From: JABFXX01 sp036489755
GTDB lineage: Bacteria > Myxococcota_A > Polyangia > Haliangiales > Haliangiaceae
Assembly: GCA_036489755.1 (NCBI GenBank)
Contig: DASXFD010000070.1
Location: 248,001 to 312,000 of the forward strand
Reading direction: 5' to 3'
Length of the DNA stretch: 64,000 bases
The translations under genes and the position numbers were made by a program. Under the pieces are notes generated by a model that did no database searches, was not told where the DNA came from, and saw only the letters and a program-made list of their open reading frames with translations. How positions within the stretch are numbered: the stretch's first letter is position 1; every line of letters begins with the position of its first letter. Below are positions 33,071 through 40,747 of this stretch, piece after piece.

Positions 33071-33856
33071 GTGAATCGCGTTGCTGTCGTCGCTTCGTTC
33101 GCCGTGCTGGCCGGGTGTGCACGCGGTGCATCCAACGGCAACGGAGGCGACGCGCCCGGCGGCTACCAAGACGCGCCCGGCTACATGGACGCGCCCGGCC
33201 GCGACAACACCGGCGACGCGAAGGTCTACGACGACGCGAAGGTCTACGAGGACGCGAAGGTCTACGACGACGCGAAGGTCTACGACGACGCGAAGGTCTA
33301 CCGAGATGCCTGCGTCGAGGTGCAGATGCAGCTGCTCGTGAACCCGACGTTCGATCAAGACTCGTCGGGTACGGGCTGGACGCAACAGCCGATCGACGAG
33401 ACGAATTACGGACCGATCATCACGTCCGACTCGTCGGCCGTCACCCCCGACTCGGCACCCTACCAAGCGTGGATGGGCGGCGTGACCGGGCAAGAAGAAG
33501 GCGAGCAGACGGTCACGGATCAGCTCTATCAAGCCGTCACGGTCCCGGCGAGCACGACGACGTTGACCGTCACCGGCAAGTACGTCGTCGGGACGCAGGA
33601 GACGACGACAACGCAGATGAACGACACGGCGAACCTCGCGCTGACGCAAACCGACGGCACGCCGATCGAGACCGCGCTGGCGCTGTCGAACCTCAACAAC
33701 ACCGCGAGTGGGACGTACCAGCCGTTCTCGTACACGTTCTCGACGAACGTGTCGGGTCAGACGGTGAGGTTGCGCTTCACCTCGACGAACAACGCCACGA
33801 AGAACACGAACTTCTTCTTCGACACGTTCGCGCTCACGGCGACGTACTGCCCGTAA
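33071..33856 (+). CDS. Lipoprotein with DAKVYDD repeats and a jelly-roll-like domain
   Basis: 261 residues from the GTG at 33071, which gives a compact signal ending in the lipobox LAGC; an upstream in-frame TTG (33035) is less likely. After an Asp/Gly/Pro-rich spacer come five near-perfect DAKVYDD/E repeats. The remainder (about 95-261) is a beta-rich domain (VNPTFDQDSSGTGWTQ ... VRLRFTSTNN ... FFFDTFALTATYC) resembling carbohydrate-binding jelly rolls of the 'NPGFE' type. Surface-exposed binding role inferred. The 3' end overlaps the convergent giant kinase gene by 23 bp. Confidence 0.7.
   Translation: MNRVAVVASFAVLAGCARGASNGNGGDAPGGYQDAPGYMDAPGRDNTGDAKVYDDAKVYEDAKVYDDAKVYDDAKVYRDACVEVQMQLLVNPTFDQDSSGTGWTQQPIDETNYGPIITSDSSAVTPDSAPYQAWMGGVTGQEEGEQTVTDQLYQAVTVPASTTTLTVTGKYVVGTQETTTTQMNDTANLALTQTDGTPIETALALSNLNNTASGTYQPFSYTFSTNVSGQTVRLRFTSTNNATKNTNFFFDTFALTATYCP
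33215..33304 (+). repeat. Five tandem 18-bp units
   Basis: The unit is GACGCGAAGGTCTACGAC; five copies lie head to tail with single changes (GAC to GAG in unit 2, a changed end in unit 5). Each encodes six residues, DAKVYD, so the reading frame is kept in any copy number. Near identity at DNA level points to recent expansion. Confidence 0.9.
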
Positions 33857-36800
33857 CCGGCCACTTCTGCGCGCGCAGCTCCGGCGCGATCGCCGCGAAG
33901 CCCGCACGCAGCCGCTGCGCCGTCGGGCGCCGCTTCGGATCGCGCGCCAGCGCCGCGCGCAGCAGCTCTCCGAGCGACGCGAGGCCGCGCGTGCGTTCGA
34001 GCCGGCCGAGCGTGTCGGCGGCGGGCTGCTTCGCGAAGTGCTGGTCGATCACGGCCGCGATCGAGTCGCCGGGGAACAGCACGCTGCCGGTCAACAGCTC
34101 GTACGCGACGCACGCGGCGGCGTAGACGTCGGCGGGAAACGGCTCGTGGCGCTCGCCGCCTTCGCTCCACACCTCGGCGGCGCCGTAGTGAACGCTGCCG
34201 CAGCCCGCGCGGATGCGCCGGCCGGCGAGCCCGAAGTCGACGAGCACCGCGGCGCCGGTCGATTCGCGCAGCACGAGGTTCGGCGGCTTGACGTCGAGGT
34301 GCGCGATCTGCACCGCGTGCATCGCGTCGAGCCCGGAGAGCAAGTCGTCGATGATCGCGAGCGCGCGCGTCATCGTCAGCGCGCTTTCGAGCGTGCGCTC
34401 GAGGTTGGGCCCGCGCACGAACTCCATCACGAGGATCGGCTTGGGCTGGGCGCTGGCGTCGAACGTGACGAAGCGCGCGAGGTTGCCGTGAACGGGCAGG
34501 GCGAGCAGCGCGCCGGCCTCTTCGCGGAAGAGCTGTTCGAACTCTTGCTCGGATAGGTTGCGCGCCGCTTCGGCGGAGTAGTCGGGGACTTTCAGCGCGA
34601 CGAATTGGCGATCAGGCCGCGTCCGCTCGTCGGAGCGCACGGCGAGCAACACCGAGCCGCCGGCGCCGCGGCCGATCGGTCGCACGACGTAAAACCCGCC
34701 GAGCTGGCGCGACAGCGGCACCCAGCCCGGCAGCAGGATCTCGAGCGGTGTCGTGATCGCGGTTTCGGCCAGGGCGTGCGGCCGGCGAGCGAGCCACACG
34801 AGCACGCGCTCGACCGCGGCGGCGATCGCGGGCGGCAAGCTCGCACGCGCGGCATCGATCGCGGTCGCGACGGCCTCGTCGAGGCTCGTCGCGTGATCGA
34901 GCCGAATCGCGCGCACCGCGGCTTCGAGCGCCTCGCTCGTATCGTCGGCGGGCAAGCCGAGCCGCAGCCGCGCGCCGTAGACGCGTCGCGCGAGTGCGCC
35001 GAGCTCGGTCGCGATCTGATCGATGGCGCCGTCGGTCGCGCCCGCGAGCCCACCACCGGCGCACAACCGCGCGAGCCGGCCGCCGAGCCGCGCGAGCGCG
35101 AGCCGCACCGATTCGACGCGCGGCGATTGCTCGGGCGGTAACGCATCGGCGAGCTCGGCGAGCTTCTCGACCACGCCGCGCACGGCGTCACCGTCGTCGG
35201 GATCGGTCGCGGCCCATGCCGCCTCGTTGAGCTGTGCGTACGCGCGAAATGCGGCCTCGATCTCCGGCACCATCGAGGCCTCGCGCACGATCGCGAAATC
35301 CTCGTCGACGAACACCGTCGTCCACGACATCAAGAAGTCGGTGATCTCGGCGTGACCGTCGCGCAGCAGCGCGTCGCCGGCACGGGTGAGCGCGGCCCAC
35401 ACCGCGCGCCGCAGCGGCGAGTGATCGGCCTCGGCGCGCGCCATCAGCTGGCGCACGGCGGCCAAGCGCGGGCCGAGATCGGCGTCGCCGGTCGCGCGGA
35501 CGCCGTCGAGCAAGCGGACGAGCGCGCGCAGCCGAGCGATGCGTAGGCCGCCGTGAAGCACGCCGCCGGTTTCGGGCCGCGCCTCGCGCTCGAGCAGCGC
35601 GTGCTCGATCGACGCGAGCGCCGCGGCAAAGCGGACCCGCATCGGATCGGTCTCGCTCGCGAGCGCGAGCACGGCTGACAGCGCGTTGTCGGCGAGCAGC
35701 TCGCGGTCGAGCTCGCGCAGGAGCCGCATCGAGTGCCGGCGATCGAGCGGATCGTCGTCGGTCGCGCCTTCGAGCCACTCGGCGGCGGCGACGATCTCGT
35801 CGACTGCAGCGCGGGCTTCGCGCAGCGCGCGCGCGCCATCGCCGGCATCGAGCGCGGCACGTGCGGCCGCGATCGGTTCGCCGAGCCCCGACGGTGGCGC
35901 GCCGGCGGCTTGCGCGGCGAGCTCGGCATCGAGCGCGTGGAGCAGCGCCCACCGGCCATCGTCGGCCGCGGCGCCTTCCGCTTGCAGCTGCGCGCGCGTC
36001 CATGCGAGCGCTTCGGCGGCCGCGCGCGGCAACAGCGGCGCGGCTTCGTCGCGGCGGAGCTCGGCGAGCGCTTCGGCGGCCTCGAGCGGCGCACGGATCG
36101 TGAGCGCGAGCGCGAGCTCGTCGGCGGCATCGGGCGCCGACGTCGCGAGTCCGGCGAGCCCGAGGATCGCGCCGCGCGCCACGCCGGGCTCGCGCGCGCA
36201 ACGCTCGACGAGCAGCGGTGCCCAGCGCTGAGCCGCGCCGCCGCGCTCGAGGGCCGCCGCGCTCGACGCCGCCGCACGCCGCACCTCCGTGTTCGACGCC
36301 GTCGCGCGCAGCTCGCGATCGATCTCGGCGGCGAGCTCGGAGTCGACGTGCGCGAGCAAGCCGCGCGCGATGCCGGCCGAGCGCCACACGAGTGCTTCGC
36401 GATCACCGAGCAAGCGTGCGAGAGCGGCGCGCACGCCGGGCCGCGCGAGCACCTGCACGCCACCGCGATCGCCGCCGTCGAGCCGGCGCAACGCTTCGCG
36501 CGCGCCGTGTGCGAGGACGCGCCCGGCGAGTCGCCGGCCCGGCAACGAGCCGGTCGCCGGAATCTCCACCCACGACTGCGCGAGCTGCGGCTGCGCGAGC
36601 AAGCCCAGCGCGAGCTCGCCGATCGCGCCGGGCGCGGTCAGCGGTGCGCTCAGCACGACTTCGAGACGCGCGCGCAGGTTCTCGCTCGCGACGACTTTCG
36701 GCGACGTGCGCGCGAACGCGATCAGCAAGCGCACGAACGTGTCGCGATCGGCTTCGCGCAGCCGCGTCAGCACGCGCCGGCCGAGCTCGCGACGCTCCGC

Positions 36801-37073
36801 GCCTGCCGGCAACGCCTGCGCGAGCTCGAACAGCGCGATCGCGGCGGCCGCCGGCGACAACCACTCGAGCTCGCCGAGCACGCCGTCGCCGAGTGCGCCG
36901 CGCACGGCGAGCAGCAGCTGATCAGCCGCGATGCCTTCGAGCGGTGCGGGCTCGCGCTCGGCGAGCTGCGCGAGCGTCGCGAGGCCCTGACGAACCACGC
37001 GACGCCGTTCTTCCACGTCGGCGAGCGCGTGCGAGGTCGCGAACGCAACCAGGTGCGCCCTGCCGCTTCCCAT
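33834..37073 (-). CDS. Giant protein with helical repeats and C-terminal Ser/Thr kinase domain
   Basis: 1,079 residues from the ATG at 37073. The first about 780 residues are all-helical and Ala/Leu/Arg/Glu-rich with HEAT/ARM-like spacing (ARPGVRAALARLLGD, VARGAILGLAGLATSAPDAADEL). The kinase domain (about 791-1070) is at the C-terminus, opposite to the other kinases here: G-loop IGRGAGGSVLL (about 800), Lys in VALKVPDY, HLDVKPPNLVL in place of HRDLKP, DFGLAG, and GAAEVW in place of APE. Catalytic Lys and Asp are kept, so activity is plausible though divergent. No membrane span. It converges with the repeat lipoprotein, overlapping by 23 bp. Confidence 0.85.
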   Translation of the reverse strand: MGSGRAHLVAFATSHALADVEERRRVVRQGLATLAQLAEREPAPLEGIAADQLLLAVRGALGDGVLGELEWLSPAAAAIALFELAQALPAGAERRELGRRVLTRLREADRDTFVRLLIAFARTSPKVVASENLRARLEVVLSAPLTAPGAIGELALGLLAQPQLAQSWVEIPATGSLPGRRLAGRVLAHGAREALRRLDGGDRGGVQVLARPGVRAALARLLGDREALVWRSAGIARGLLAHVDSELAAEIDRELRATASNTEVRRAAASSAAALERGGAAQRWAPLLVERCAREPGVARGAILGLAGLATSAPDAADELALALTIRAPLEAAEALAELRRDEAAPLLPRAAAEALAWTRAQLQAEGAAADDGRWALLHALDAELAAQAAGAPPSGLGEPIAAARAALDAGDGARALREARAAVDEIVAAAEWLEGATDDDPLDRRHSMRLLRELDRELLADNALSAVLALASETDPMRVRFAAALASIEHALLEREARPETGGVLHGGLRIARLRALVRLLDGVRATGDADLGPRLAAVRQLMARAEADHSPLRRAVWAALTRAGDALLRDGHAEITDFLMSWTTVFVDEDFAIVREASMVPEIEAAFRAYAQLNEAAWAATDPDDGDAVRGVVEKLAELADALPPEQSPRVESVRLALARLGGRLARLCAGGGLAGATDGAIDQIATELGALARRVYGARLRLGLPADDTSEALEAAVRAIRLDHATSLDEAVATAIDAARASLPPAIAAAVERVLVWLARRPHALAETAITTPLEILLPGWVPLSRQLGGFYVVRPIGRGAGGSVLLAVRSDERTRPDRQFVALKVPDYSAEAARNLSEQEFEQLFREEAGALLALPVHGNLARFVTFDASAQPKPILVMEFVRGPNLERTLESALTMTRALAIIDDLLSGLDAMHAVQIAHLDVKPPNLVLRESTGAAVLVDFGLAGRRIRAGCGSVHYGAAEVWSEGGERHEPFPADVYAAACVAYELLTGSVLFPGDSIAAVIDQHFAKQPAADTLGRLERTRGLASLGELLRAALARDPKRRPTAQRLRAGFAAIAPELRAQKWPVTGSTSP

Positions 37074-37108
37074 CGACTCCAGCTTACACGGTCGGCGGGC
37101 CGCCACGT

Positions 37109-38413
37109 TCAGGGTAGTGCGCCGAGGATGTTCGGTGAGAGGTCACCTGCGAGCAGCGTCTCCTTATAGAAGACGGTGCCGTCGTCGCCGACGCCGCTCA
37201 TCGTGAGCGAATCGCCGACGACGTCGATGAGGCCGAAGTTGTAGCGGAGGTTTCGGTACAGCACGTTTGGCCCGTCGGGCCCGGCCTGGCCGATGCCGCG
37301 GCCGAGCGGCCCGATCTGGAACTCGCGCAGCCCGTAGCTGTGCCGGTACGCGGCGAAGTAGTGCTGGTCGCCGCTCACGAACAACACGCCGGCGAGCTTC
37401 ATGTCGGCGATGCGGCCGAGGATCTCCTCGCGCTCCGTCGAGAACGCGGCCCAATGATCGTTGCCGACGCCGAAGTCGAGCGGGATGCTCGTCAGGATGA
37501 TCTTGAACGTCGCCGTGCTCGCGGCGAGCACGGCGTACAGCCAGTCCTTCTGAGTCTGGCCGATCATGGTTTTTTGCGCGTCATCGGGCGCGGCGTCGGC
37601 GCTGCGGAAGCGCCGGCAATCGAGCACGAAGACCTCGACGTTCGCGCCCCACCGGAAGTTGCGATAGCGGACCTCGCCGACGGTGTCGCGCAGCGGGAAG
37701 AACTCGTCCCACACCTGCACCGCGGCCGCGTAGCGCGCCGGCTCGGAGGCGACGAACGACGCGTCCCAGTTGTTGCGGAACTCGTGGTCGTCGTAGATCG
37801 ACGCGAGCGGCATCGCCTCCATCACCGCGCGCATCGGCGGGTACGTGCGCAACAGCGCGTGGCGCTCGCGATACGCGTCGACGGTCAGCGCGACCGCCGG
37901 CCCGTCGTCGGTGTACGGGAAGTCGCCGATCGTGAGCAGCACGTCGGGATCGGCCGCGATCAAGTGGTCGAGCAAGTCGCTCGCGAACAGCGGGATCGGA
38001 TCCAGATCGGCGCCGACGGCGAGCCGCACCGGGCTGGTGTCGTCGGGTGCCGGCGCGGTGCGCACGCGATGCGGGCCGCACAGCGTGCCGTCGTCGGACA
38101 GCGCGGTCACGAGATAGCTCGCGCGCGGCGCGAGGCCGGTGATCGTCGACAGCGCCTGGCGATTGTCGCCGACGTCGATCTCATCGGTCGCGATCAGCGC
38201 GCCGGTGCCGTCGCGCACTTCGACCGAGAACGATCGCGCGAACGACGACCACGCCGAGATCACGAAGCCGTCGGGCCGAGGCTCGAGCACCGTGACGGCG
38301 TGCGAGTTGCCGGCCGGCCGCGATGCGAGGTTGTCGCCGCAACCTTTCAGCGACGCGAGCGCGGCGCCCGCACCGGCGAGCCGGAGCACGTCACGTCGCG
38401 ACAGATCGCGCAT
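37109..38413 (-). CDS. PhoD-like phosphatase with Tat signal
   Basis: 434 residues. The N-terminus SRRDVLRLAG is a twin-arginine signal, and SLKGC at about 25 gives a possible lipobox, so it is exported folded and perhaps lipid-anchored. After a short beta domain, PhoD metallophosphatase motifs follow: LTIGDFPYTDDG (about 161-172), SIYDDHEFRNNWD (206-217), and GVLFVSGDQHYFAAYRH. PhoD enzymes are Ca/Fe phosphodiesterases or phosphomonoesterases. The gap to the divergent esterase gene is only 20 bp. Confidence 0.88.
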   Translation of the reverse strand: MRDLSRRDVLRLAGAGAALASLKGCGDNLASRPAGNSHAVTVLEPRPDGFVISAWSSFARSFSVEVRDGTGALIATDEIDVGDNRQALSTITGLAPRASYLVTALSDDGTLCGPHRVRTAPAPDDTSPVRLAVGADLDPIPLFASDLLDHLIAADPDVLLTIGDFPYTDDGPAVALTVDAYRERHALLRTYPPMRAVMEAMPLASIYDDHEFRNNWDASFVASEPARYAAAVQVWDEFFPLRDTVGEVRYRNFRWGANVEVFVLDCRRFRSADAAPDDAQKTMIGQTQKDWLYAVLAASTATFKIILTSIPLDFGVGNDHWAAFSTEREEILGRIADMKLAGVLFVSGDQHYFAAYRHSYGLREFQIGPLGRGIGQAGPDGPNVLYRNLRYNFGLIDVVGDSLTMSGVGDDGTVFYKETLLAGDLSPNILGALP

Positions 38414-38433
38414 CGGCCGACTATAGTGCAGCG

Positions 38434-39120
38434 GTGAAGATCCAGCTCACCGAGATCGCCGGCCTCACCACGCGTATCGCGGGGCCAGATGGGCCGACTG
38501 CGCTCACCGCGATCCTGCTCCACGGCTTCGGCGCGCCCGGCGACGACCTCGTCGGGCTCGCGCCGTATCTAAAGACGCGCGCGCGCTTCGTGTTTCCGGC
38601 GGCGCCGATCGAATTGGACGGCATGTACGGCGAGGGCCGCGCGTGGTGGCCGCTCGATCTGATGAAGCTCGACGCGCAGCTGCGCTCCGGCAAGCGCGAC
38701 TTCTCGGAGGTGCCCGATGGGCTCGCCGAGGCGCGCGCGAAGATCAGCGCGCTCGTCGATGAGGTCGGTCGCGACGGCAAGGTCGTGCTCGGCGGGTTCT
38801 CGCAGGGCGCGATGCTCGCGCTCGACGTCGCGCTGCACCGCGACGCCAAGCTCGCCGGCATCGTGCTGTTGTCGGGCACGCTGATCGCCGACTCGGAATG
38901 GACGCCGCTCCTGCCGCGGCTCGCCGGCGTGCCGATCTTCATGTCGCACGGCCGCCACGATCCGTTGCTGCCGTTTTCGATCGCCGAGTCGTTGCGCGAT
39001 CGGCTGACCGCCGCAGGCGCGGCCGTCGAATGGCACGCGTTCGGCGGCGGTCACGAGATTCCGGCGAACGTGCTCGACGCCGCCGACTCGTTCCTTTCAG
39101 TTTGCCAAGATCGCGGGTAG
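38434..39120 (+). CDS. Alpha/beta hydrolase, phospholipase/carboxylesterase type (YpfH-like)
   Basis: 228 residues from the GTG at 38434. Oxyanion motif HGFGAPGDDL (30-39), nucleophile Ser 123 in GGFSQGAML, Asp 176 in SHGRHDPLLP and His 207 in GGGHEIP complete the triad. The length and motif spacing fit the carboxylesterase 2/YpfH family, a cytoplasmic esterase on short acyl chains or lysophospholipids. Divergent from the PhoD-like gene with nearly no spacer, and its last 24 bp overlap the copper monooxygenase-like gene. Confidence 0.88.
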   Translation: MKIQLTEIAGLTTRIAGPDGPTALTAILLHGFGAPGDDLVGLAPYLKTRARFVFPAAPIELDGMYGEGRAWWPLDLMKLDAQLRSGKRDFSEVPDGLAEARAKISALVDEVGRDGKVVLGGFSQGAMLALDVALHRDAKLAGIVLLSGTLIADSEWTPLLPRLAGVPIFMSHGRHDPLLPFSIAESLRDRLTAAGAAVEWHAFGGGHEIPANVLDAADSFLSVCQDRG

Positions 39121-40155
39121 CAGCGCGCAGAGCGAGTTGTTCGCGTCTGGGCAGCACAGGTTCTGTGTGCCGTACTGCGTGCCCTCGCTGTGGACGCAGA
39201 CCTCCGAGCTCGGCGCGGGCCAGTAGTAGGCCCAGAAGAAGCACATCTCGTCGTTCGCCGACTCGCCGAACTTCACCGCGTTCGCGGTGTCGTTGTACCA
39301 GGTGCACGTGAAGTCGAAGCCGCCGCCGACGGGCACCGCGAAGTCCGGGGTCTGCTCCTGTGTCGCCGGATCGCTCCACGAGAAGTTCGTCGGGTTGTAG
39401 ACGGGCGTGAACGGACCGGTCGAGCTGGGCGCGACGTTCACTTCGACGCCGGTGCCGAGATGGTGCTCGTGGCCGGTGATCGCGAAGATGTGCGACTGCG
39501 AGAGGTCGATGTCGGCCGGCAAGCTGAAGAACTCGTGGAGCGTCGTGGTCTGCATGGGGAGCACGTCGACGTCGGGCGAGCCGGTGAACAAGAGGCCAGC
39601 TTCGTTCTGGATCGTCGACGCATCCGCCGCGACGAACGTCGTGTTGCCCTGGATCACCTCGGCCGCATCGGTCGTGTTGATGTAGTGCAGCTCGATCTTG
39701 ATCATCTGGTTCGCCGAGAACGAGTACGCGACGGTGTCGGGGAGCACGATATCGTCGTTCAACTTTTGCGTGATCGCGAGGGGCTCGATCATGCCGCTCG
39801 TGTTGAGCGCGCCGGTGAACGGCTGGCAGTCCATCGGCGTCGTCTGCTCGGTCGCAGACCCGTCGTTGTCGCGATAGACGATCATGTGATGCGAGCCCAG
39901 CGTGAGCGTGTCCTGGATCTCGTGCACCTTGATCGCGTCGGCGTTGCCGAGCGGTAGGATCACGCACTGCGTGTCCTCGGTGTTCGCGGGAACCGTGACC
40001 GGTCCCCACTGCAACGAGTACGTCGAGCCACCGGGTGCCGTCGGTGCGTCCGGCCCTCCCATCATGTCGTCGTCATCGCCGCCTCCCGGCGACGTTGATT
40101 TTTTGCACGCGGCAAATGAAAGAAGAGCCAGGCAGATAAACAAGCTGCGGCGCAT
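39097..40155 (-). CDS. Copper type II ascorbate-dependent monooxygenase-like lipoprotein (PHM/DBM fold)
   Basis: 352 residues. Lipobox FAAC, Asp/Gly/Pro spacer, then the two PHM domains. The CuH site equivalents are GSHHMIVYR (His 89, 90) and KIELHYINT (His 157); the CuM site equivalents are FAITGHEHHLGTG (His 229, 231) and the Met of NDEMCFFW (about 304). All six metal ligands of peptidylglycine alpha-hydroxylating monooxygenase are in place and correctly spaced. The domains are best known in animals for peptide amidation and dopamine hydroxylation; bacterial homologues are functionally unknown. Ribosome site GGGAGG sits before the ATG. Possible substrates are secreted peptides (inference). 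Confidence 0.8.
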   Translation of the reverse strand: MRRSLFICLALLSFAACKKSTSPGGGDDDDMMGGPDAPTAPGGSTYSLQWGPVTVPANTEDTQCVILPLGNADAIKVHEIQDTLTLGSHHMIVYRDNDGSATEQTTPMDCQPFTGALNTSGMIEPLAITQKLNDDIVLPDTVAYSFSANQMIKIELHYINTTDAAEVIQGNTTFVAADASTIQNEAGLLFTGSPDVDVLPMQTTTLHEFFSLPADIDLSQSHIFAITGHEHHLGTGVEVNVAPSSTGPFTPVYNPTNFSWSDPATQEQTPDFAVPVGGGFDFTCTWYNDTANAVKFGESANDEMCFFWAYYWPAPSSEVCVHSEGTQYGTQNLCCPDANNSLCALLPAILAN

Positions 40156-40175
40156 GGGCGAGCCTCCCGCGCGAG

Positions 40176-40204
40176 ACTGTACCCAGTTGGGTATTGTTCA
40201 ACAA
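40176..40204 (-). promoter_or_regulatory. Promoter with embedded palindrome for the copper monooxygenase-like gene
   Basis: On the minus strand TTGTTG (40199-40204) and TACAGT (40176-40181) are 17 bp apart, a weak-to-fair sigma70 pair. Between and partly over the -10 box lies the perfect palindrome TACCCAACTGGGTA (40180-40193), well placed for a repressor operator. Confidence 0.5.
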
Positions 40205-40270
40205 CAGAAGAGACGAACGGTGAGCGGCCTCACAGACAACCGTGGGGCAAGCTCGGCACCCTAAGGGACG

Positions 40271-40723
40271 ATGAGGTCGCTCTTGGTGGGAGTGCTCGTG
40301 GTGCTTCCTGCCACGGCGATCGCCGACGATGTCGCGACCGTTCGGTGGCCGGATGTGCCGTCCGATCCGGCGGAGCCCCTCGAGGATCAGATCGTCGACC
40401 ACCTCGACGCGATCGGCGACCAGATCGGCTCCGGGCTCGACCAGATGTCGGACCACGTCTTGACGCTCCACGTCGACGGGCGGCACAACCGCGCTCACGT
40501 CGGACTCGGCCACGGCGGCGACGGGAACCATTACTTGACGTTCCGCATCGACAGCGACTGGTTGTTCGAGCACAACGGCGCCCACATCGACGCGACCGTC
40601 CAGCTCGGCCTCGGCGAGCATCAGGTCGAATTCAAGCTGCCGGGGATGGTGCTGTCCCAGGACAACTGGCACGGCCAAGATCTCGTCGTGCTCGACGTTA
40701 ACCTGCTCGAGCGACGTTTCTGA
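40271..40723 (+). CDS. Small secreted protein of unknown function
   Basis: 150 residues with a signal peptide (about 1-18, ending AIA). The mature part is acidic then His-rich (DGRHNRAHVGLGHGGDGNHY) and mostly beta; it ends with LDVNLLERRF. I do not recognise a family; the His pattern could bind metal, of interest because the divergent gene is a copper enzyme candidate. AAGGG lies 6 nt before the ATG. An inverted repeat GTGAG-CGGC-CTCAC is at 40220-40233 in the 115-bp divergent spacer. Confidence 0.65.
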   Translation: MRSLLVGVLVVLPATAIADDVATVRWPDVPSDPAEPLEDQIVDHLDAIGDQIGSGLDQMSDHVLTLHVDGRHNRAHVGLGHGGDGNHYLTFRIDSDWLFEHNGAHIDATVQLGLGEHQVEFKLPGMVLSQDNWHGQDLVVLDVNLLERRF

Positions 40724-40747
40724 CCGACCCGGGATAGAGTGCGCCGC

